12,166 bases of DNA from Zygnema cylindricum (lineage: Eukaryota; Streptophyta; Zygnematophyceae; Zygnematales; Zygnemataceae): NCBI GenBank assembly GCA_037447655.1, contig JBBHKE010003193.1:181711-193876 (forward strand). The letters run 5' to 3'. Both the position numbers and the translations under genes were made by a program. Position 1 is the first letter of the stretch. Every line of letters starts with the position of its first letter. A model generated the notes under the pieces. It ran no database searches and was not told the origin of the DNA. It was given only the letters and a program-made list of their open reading frames with translations. Below are positions 8,201 through 12,166 of this stretch, piece by piece.

Positions 8201-9783
8201 GAAAATCATTTAAATACCGTTACAGTATTTTACAAATTTTACACTTCTAAACCATATTATATCTCGGGAGATATTTTCACCTCATATTTGTTTCTACTTT
8301 AGCCTTCTGTATCCTGTACAGTGTACACGTAGCTTCGTACAACTGTACCACAAAAAGTACAAGAGGCATCATAAACACATGGGCCCAGATCGTCTTGATT
8401 CGATTTGATTCGATTCGGTTCGGTCTGACTTTGACCCGAATCGAAGAGTTTATTCCCTGACGCGTCGATCGGCGCATTTCAAAATTATAGCGCGCATTAT
8501 GGCGCCGATATTAAAAAAGATTTTAGTCGCAAAGCCACTGTTTAAACTCTTTATACCGAAGGAAGAAATTGTATAGTGAATAGCACCACTCTAATTTATT
8601 TTTTTGTTGCAGCGTTGTTCCGCTACGATTCTATTACCCACAAACTTGAATTTTAAAGGCTGCTGAAACACCAAAGCTGATTTTGCGGAAAAAAAATACA
8701 CTTCAATAGTGCTTATAACCGCATGCACTGAACTAATTAGATAAAACAATTTGCAATTAATATGGCAACCATGTATATCCTAATGTGTTGTCACTTTGTG
8801 GCAGGAACACAAAGGTTGTGACAGGGAACTGAAGGTTAGCAATGAAACACAAGTAACCTTTAGGACATTCCCCCATGGAGATTCACTGAAATACAGCTTC
8901 AAACGTAGTCTGCTGTATCGCTTCAAACAGTGTGGAAAACCGAATATTCCACAGTTACCTCAATGGCTTCTAATTACTGTAGAGAATCTGTACCCGCACC
9001 ACTAATACAGCGGCACGACAAATTGTCCGACGCGTCCCACTCAAACCCCAACAGCCTATCTTCTGGCGGGTTTCACAGACTGTGCGACGCACACTGCCAT
9101 TCGTGTTGACCTCAGATCACAGTATGTATTCCATACCGATTATATGTACGAAAAGAGTAGATAAGCCTTCACACCAATTAACCCCTTTGCTGCATATGAT
9201 ACGGCGTAAGCTCTATGGTGTTCATAGCAATAATTATGCCATGGCTCTTTTTGGCCGAGAATCGTGAAATTTTTCATTACCACTGTTGAAGGGAGTGGCC
9301 TCAAATCAATGACATCACTCTACACTATATTTGATAAAATTGACTCTAACCTTGCTTACTCACAATTCCTTCACGCCGACAGCGATAAGAAGTGTTGTAA
9401 CATTTAAAATTTCAGATCCGAGTACTAAATTATCGTAACATTCTTCGCTTCAATAATGAAAGCAACTCACATATACCAAAAGTAACATTATTTACACATT
9501 TTCTCCCACACTCCTCCAAAAAAGGAGCATCACATACACAAAAAACCATAAAAATTATAAATGAAGACATGTTTGTTTTAACCTCATGTTGTTGTTTTTT
9601 ATTTAACAATACTATCTACAGTTGAAATTTGTTTGCAGTGAAAAAATAAGCAATTCACACCAATATACGTGACAGAGTCGCCTTTCCTTTGAACGAGGAA
9701 AAAACGAAGATCCTCGACAGGTCATTTTTTGCACAAGAATCGAAAGAGTCCTCAAAAGGGAAAACCTTCTTCCCCCAGTACTT
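8201..9783. other. Intergenic stretch without a supported gene
   Basis: I find no protein-like frame and no tRNA or rRNA in this 1.6 kb. Frames of 60-70 codons at 8796-9005 and 9082-9267 on the plus strand have no recognisable motif. A short repeat of GATTCGATTT-like words lies at 8395-8425, followed by CCGAATCGAAG, which can pair with it. The part nearest 9780 may belong to the 3' flank of the minus-strand gene to the right. Confidence 0.5.
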
Positions 9784-9794
9784 TTTATTTTATT
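9784..9794 (-). terminator. Candidate poly(A) signals
   Basis: Read on the minus strand, two overlapping AATAAA hexamers lie at 9794-9789 and 9789-9784. They start about 65 nt after the TGA stop (9859-9857), behind a T-rich trailer. Position and sequence suit a near-upstream polyadenylation element. Plant poly(A) signals are loose and the area is A/T-rich, so chance matches are possible. Confidence 0.45.
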
Positions 9795-9856
9795 ATATCT
9801 TTTTTTCTAGAAGAAAAAAATTGTAAAAAAAGAAAAAAAAGAGGGAAAAAAAGGGA

Positions 9857-11865
9857 TCAGACGGGGCTGGTCGTTCCAGCTCCGTCTCCTTCCCCCGAAT
9901 CGTTGTCCTCGGTATGTTTTGAATTAGACTGGGGCCTTTGTCTCTGCAAAAAAAACCAAGAAGAAAACCTAGGGTTAGGAAAGAATAATAATAATAACAA
10001 AAACAAGCATAAATAGGTTGTAACAATATAAAAACATTGAAAAAACATTATAACTTTATAAGATGGGGCCTTTGACTCAGCATAAAACCCAGCATTATAA
10101 AAAACAAAAAAAGATTGAGCTATACAAGGACAATAAAGATAGTAAGTATCTAAAAACAAAAAAAGTTAAGAACAACGGAGGTTGTAACTGCATAAAAAAT
10201 ATAAAAATGTGAACAACAGAAAAACAAAAAAATGGTGTACTTATCCAAGAACAACCAGCGATCGAGAACAATAGAGGATTGTTACTATATAAAACGAAAG
10301 AAAGATGAACTATTTAAGAATAATAAGAGATTGTAACTACAAAATAATAATTAAGCATTAATTACATTGAACCCAAGAACTCAATAGATTTATTGCTACC
10401 ATAATTCCTAACAACAGTAAACTATTATGAATAGAGAGTGAACAACAAGACCAGGAAAACATCTGTTTGTGATTCAAAGTCCCAGGGAAGAAAAAAAAAA
10501 GAGAGAAAAAAAAGAGACAGTGAATCAAGCGTGAGTTTCATAAAGCAGACAATAGTGGGGACACACAAACAAAGAAAAAATAAAAAGTAAAGATATGGTT
10601 GTTCCAATAAGACGAATTTTTATGACTATTTATTTTCAACACACAATAACAAACTGCAAAATAAGTCTTTCCAACATGTAAAAAATATACCGGCACCAAA
10701 ACAGCAAACATTTTCAAAAGAAACCAAAAAAAAAAACAAGACTCTAAAGAATGCCTGAAAAAACATAATTCTCAATTTTGTGGTCATTTCCATGCCTCGC
10801 ATTGCAAGCTTCTTCAATCATCCAATGTTTTTACGTTTCTTTAGTATAATAAGACTCGAAGTCGATCAATACTTCTCTATTTTAGTATATTGGCTTCCAA
10901 ACACAGTTGGTGAGAAAAGTCAATACAGAAAACTCTAACCCACATGTAATAATTACACTCGACTTAGTAAATTGGCACCCATCATCAATGGATGAGACGA
11001 GGAAAAGGTAAGGAAAAAAATAAAAAAGAGGAAAAAGGAAAAAAGAAAGGAGGGAAAAGGAGAAAGAAAAAGGAAAAGAGAAGGAGAAAAATAAAAAACA
11101 ACAAAGGAAAAGAAATCATACTCGTTCAATATCTCTGCCTTCTGGCCGACTTCCTCTGTTGGCCGAAAATAGAAAAGGTAAAAAGAAAGGAAAAAGGGGA
11201 AGGAAAAAAAACTTACCCATTCAATGTCAGTCCCTTGCGGTCGACTGGCACTATTGGTCGAACCACCGATCCTTATCGTGTGTTCTTGATTATGGTGAAG
11301 AATGGTTGTGGGAATCATTTTACTGCGAACATCCTTACTGTCAATTCTCGACAGTAAACTCGGGGCAGAACTTGATCTCTCCGCAACCACCCTATCTGCC
11401 GAGTCCGAATCCTCCACTGTTTATTATAAAACCAATCAGTGGAAAAAAAAAAAAGTTCAGAATCAGGAAATACAGAGGAAGGAGGAGCGAGAGAGGGAGG
11501 CGGGTTGGAGAGTCCGATTCCTCCAATGTTTATTACAAAACCGATAAAGGAACATCGTGAATCAGGGTAGGAATCATAGAAAACCCTGAAAATCAGGGAG
11601 GGAGGGTGGAAGGGAAGGAAGGAGAAGGACGAGGACAAAATCCCAATCAGAGAATCCCTCGAGTCCGAACAATAAAGTAATAGCAATAATAATAAATAAA
11701 TGGATAAATAAAAATAAAATAAGAATCCCAAGTGTGGAGGAGTTTCCAACTTACACCAATCAGATAAGTTGTTGTCCACAAAATAGAAAACTAAGGGCAC
11801 GACATACCTGTCCCACCGGCCCAATTAAAAAAATCCCTTATTTTCTCGTTAAAACCACTTACCAT
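9857..11865 (-). CDS. Predicted three-exon gene for an unrecognised 114-residue serine-rich protein
   Basis: I assembled this by eye. Exon 1 (11865-11808) starts at an ATG preceded two codons upstream by an in-frame TAA. It reads MVSGFNEKIRDFFNWAGGT and ends ACAG before GTATGT. Exon 2 (11416-11217) follows an AACAG acceptor and stays open for 66 codons. It begins EDSDSADRVVAERSSSAPSL, includes RSKMIPTTILHHNQEHTIR and ends GTDIEW before GTAAGT. The last exon (9943-9857) follows a TTTTTTTTGCAG acceptor, opens RQRPQSNSKHTED and ends GEGDGAGTTSPV before TGA. The phases fit: phase 1 across intron 1 (completing a Val codon) and phase 0 across intron 2. The product is soluble-looking, with no signal peptide or membrane segment. 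It has a Ser/Asp-rich middle and an acidic, Gly/Ser-rich tail. I do not recognise the family and assign no function. A further small exon is possible, for example 11153-11122, which would encode EVGQKAEILN. A frame at about 10821-10744 (IEEACNARHGNDHKIENYVF) is another candidate but lacks clear splice sites. Confidence 0.6.
9930..10081 (-). repeat. Last-exon junction and its degenerate copy
   Basis: TGGGGCCTTTGTCTCTGC (9930-9947, plus-strand reading) spans the acceptor and first codons of the last exon. It recurs as TGGGGCCTTTGACTCAGC at 10064-10081, matching at 16 of 18 bases. On the minus strand the copy has CTG where the functional junction has CAG, and it lacks the long T run. Confidence 0.6.
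10015..10345. repeat. Degenerate repeats with GAGGTTGTAAC-like cores
   Basis: Related words recur at irregular spacing of roughly 50-120 bp: GGTTGTAACAATATAAAA (10017), GAGGTTGTAACTGCATAAAA (near 10178), GAGGATTGTTACTATATAAAA (near 10274) and GAGATTGTAACTAC (near 10327). Before several of them stands an AAGAACAA- or AGAATAAT-like word. This is an old tandem array within the predicted intron. Confidence 0.5.
11022..11091 (+). repeat. Uninterrupted 70-nt polypurine tract
   Basis: Every base from 11022 to 11091 on the plus strand is A or G, and near-pure purine continues on either side and again at 11172-11210. On the minus strand this is a polypyrimidine run inside the predicted intron 2. Such tracts can form triplex DNA, especially where mirror-symmetric; I did not establish strict mirror symmetry. 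Confidence 0.85.
11401..11542 (-). repeat. Exon 2 junction and its degenerate upstream copy
   Basis: The 33 bp at 11401-11433, covering the intron 1 acceptor and the start of exon 2, recur at 11510-11542 with 30 of 33 bases the same. One of the three differences changes the acceptor CAG to CAT on the minus strand. A shorter echo (GAGTCCGAA...CAATAAAG) is seen around 11660-11680. Confidence 0.7.
11417..11807 (-). other. Predicted intron 1 of the minus-strand gene (391 nt)
   Basis: On the minus strand it runs from GTATGTCG to ATAATAAACAG. It is T- and pyrimidine-rich and contains the degenerate copy of the exon 2 junction. A second donor-like GTAAGT lies within it at about 11754 and could give an alternative exon 1 end. 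A long minus-strand frame at 11315-11824 runs across intron and exon and is not the favoured reading. Confidence 0.5.
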
Positions 11866-12000
11866 TAATTACCAACAATTTCCAACCTTGCTTTTCAAAC
11901 GAAACAAGTCCAAGTAAAAAAAAAGAAACGGAAAAAGTGTATCACATGGAATATTTAGACACTTTGTAAAGCAATCATACAAACATTTCCTCACAAAACT
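11866..12000 (-). other. Predicted leader upstream of the minus-strand gene
   Basis: On the minus strand this precedes the start codon and contains several short upstream ATGs with early stops, for example ATGTTTGTATGA and ATGATTGCTTTAC read from about 11988. If transcribed as 5' untranslated sequence, these could lower translation. Alternatively it is the end of a leader intron, since CTTCTCCTCAG near 12000 is acceptor-like. The sequence does not decide between these. Confidence 0.35.
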
Positions 12001-12166
12001 GAGGAGAAGAGAGACCGAGAGAGAAGAGAGAGAGAGAGAGGAAAGAGAGAGCCGAGAGAGAGAAGAGAGAGGGCGAGAGGGAAAGGGCGAGGGAGAAAGG
12101 AGAGGGAGGGCGAGAGTGAGAGGGAGGGCGAGAGAGAGAGGGAGATCGAGAAATGGAGGGAGGGAG
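12001..12166 (-). promoter_or_regulatory. GA/CT-rich tract at the 5' side of the minus-strand gene
   Basis: The plus strand is almost entirely GA: (GA)n runs mixed with GAGGGCGAGA-like words, with only isolated C or T. On the minus strand this is a CT-rich block. CT microsatellites are common around plant transcription starts and 5' leaders, and GA repeats are bound by plant BPC/GAGA-type proteins. The tract runs off the window edge, so the promoter itself is probably not included. Confidence 0.5.

Larger units (their letters stand above)
9944..11216 (-). other. Predicted intron 2 of the minus-strand gene (1,273 nt)
   Basis: On the minus strand it runs from GTAAGTTTTTTTTCC to TTTTTTTTGCAG and is strongly T-rich throughout, as plant introns are. 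It contains degenerate repeats (10015-10345), a copy of the following exon junction (10064-10081) and a polypyrimidine tract (opposite 11022-11091). Overlapping frames on both strands here come from low-complexity sequence. One or two extra exons could be hidden in it. Confidence 0.5.

Noticed and set aside
8796-9005. 69-codon plus-strand open frame
   Set aside because: Length is within chance expectation and I see no motif, homologue or regulatory context.
9968-9980. CCTAGGGTTAGG as an interstitial telomere remnant
   Set aside because: Only about one and a half copies of a telomere-like word are present, which is not more than chance.
10992-11560. Lys/Arg/Glu-rich plus-strand open frames
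   Set aside because: They are translations of the polypurine tract and lie antisense to the better supported spliced gene.
11315-11824. 169-codon minus-strand open frame, hydrophobic and Leu/Phe-rich
   Set aside because: It reads through predicted intron 1 and the CT-rich repeats and overlaps exon 2 in another frame. The Leu/Phe/Ser bias comes from pyrimidine-rich DNA.

Overview
The window looks like nuclear DNA of a land plant. Three things point that way: a hAT transposase relic of the BED-finger/DUF659 type common in plants, T-rich introns with GTATGT and GTAAGT donors, and a CT-rich tract upstream of a minus-strand gene. I cannot name the species. There are no bacterial-style operons, RNA genes or CRISPR arrays.

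Layout. Positions 1-660 are low-complexity TTAA-rich DNA with a pair of CACGTG palindromes. Positions 661-3304 are AT-rich and non-coding, with a small tandem duplication and a 225-bp foldback element (2559-2783). Positions 3305-8200 are a cluster of hAT-type DNA transposons with readable ends. They are a non-autonomous element (3313-4133), a 3,052-bp hAT element (4149-7200) with a broken transposase and a higher-order minisatellite, and a second copy of the non-autonomous family (7297-8192). All three have perfect 8-bp target-site duplications. For the first two elements these duplications overlap by one base. Positions 8201-9783 hold no gene I can support.

The right end (9784-12166) appears to carry one small host gene on the minus strand. 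I assembled it by eye from three phase-compatible exons (11865-11808, 11416-11217, 9943-9857) joined by GT-AG introns. They encode an unrecognised 114-residue protein. Poly(A)-signal-like hexamers lie about 65 nt past the stop, and a GA/CT-rich tract lies upstream of the start. The A- and purine-rich bias of the plus strand here is what T-rich introns of a minus-strand gene would give.

The most unusual observations are: the alternating 75/101-bp repeat inside the hAT element, whose modules carry complementary sequence; the overlapping palindromic target duplications of two hAT families; and, in the minus-strand gene, degenerate intronic copies of two acceptor/exon junctions, each with its acceptor AG destroyed.
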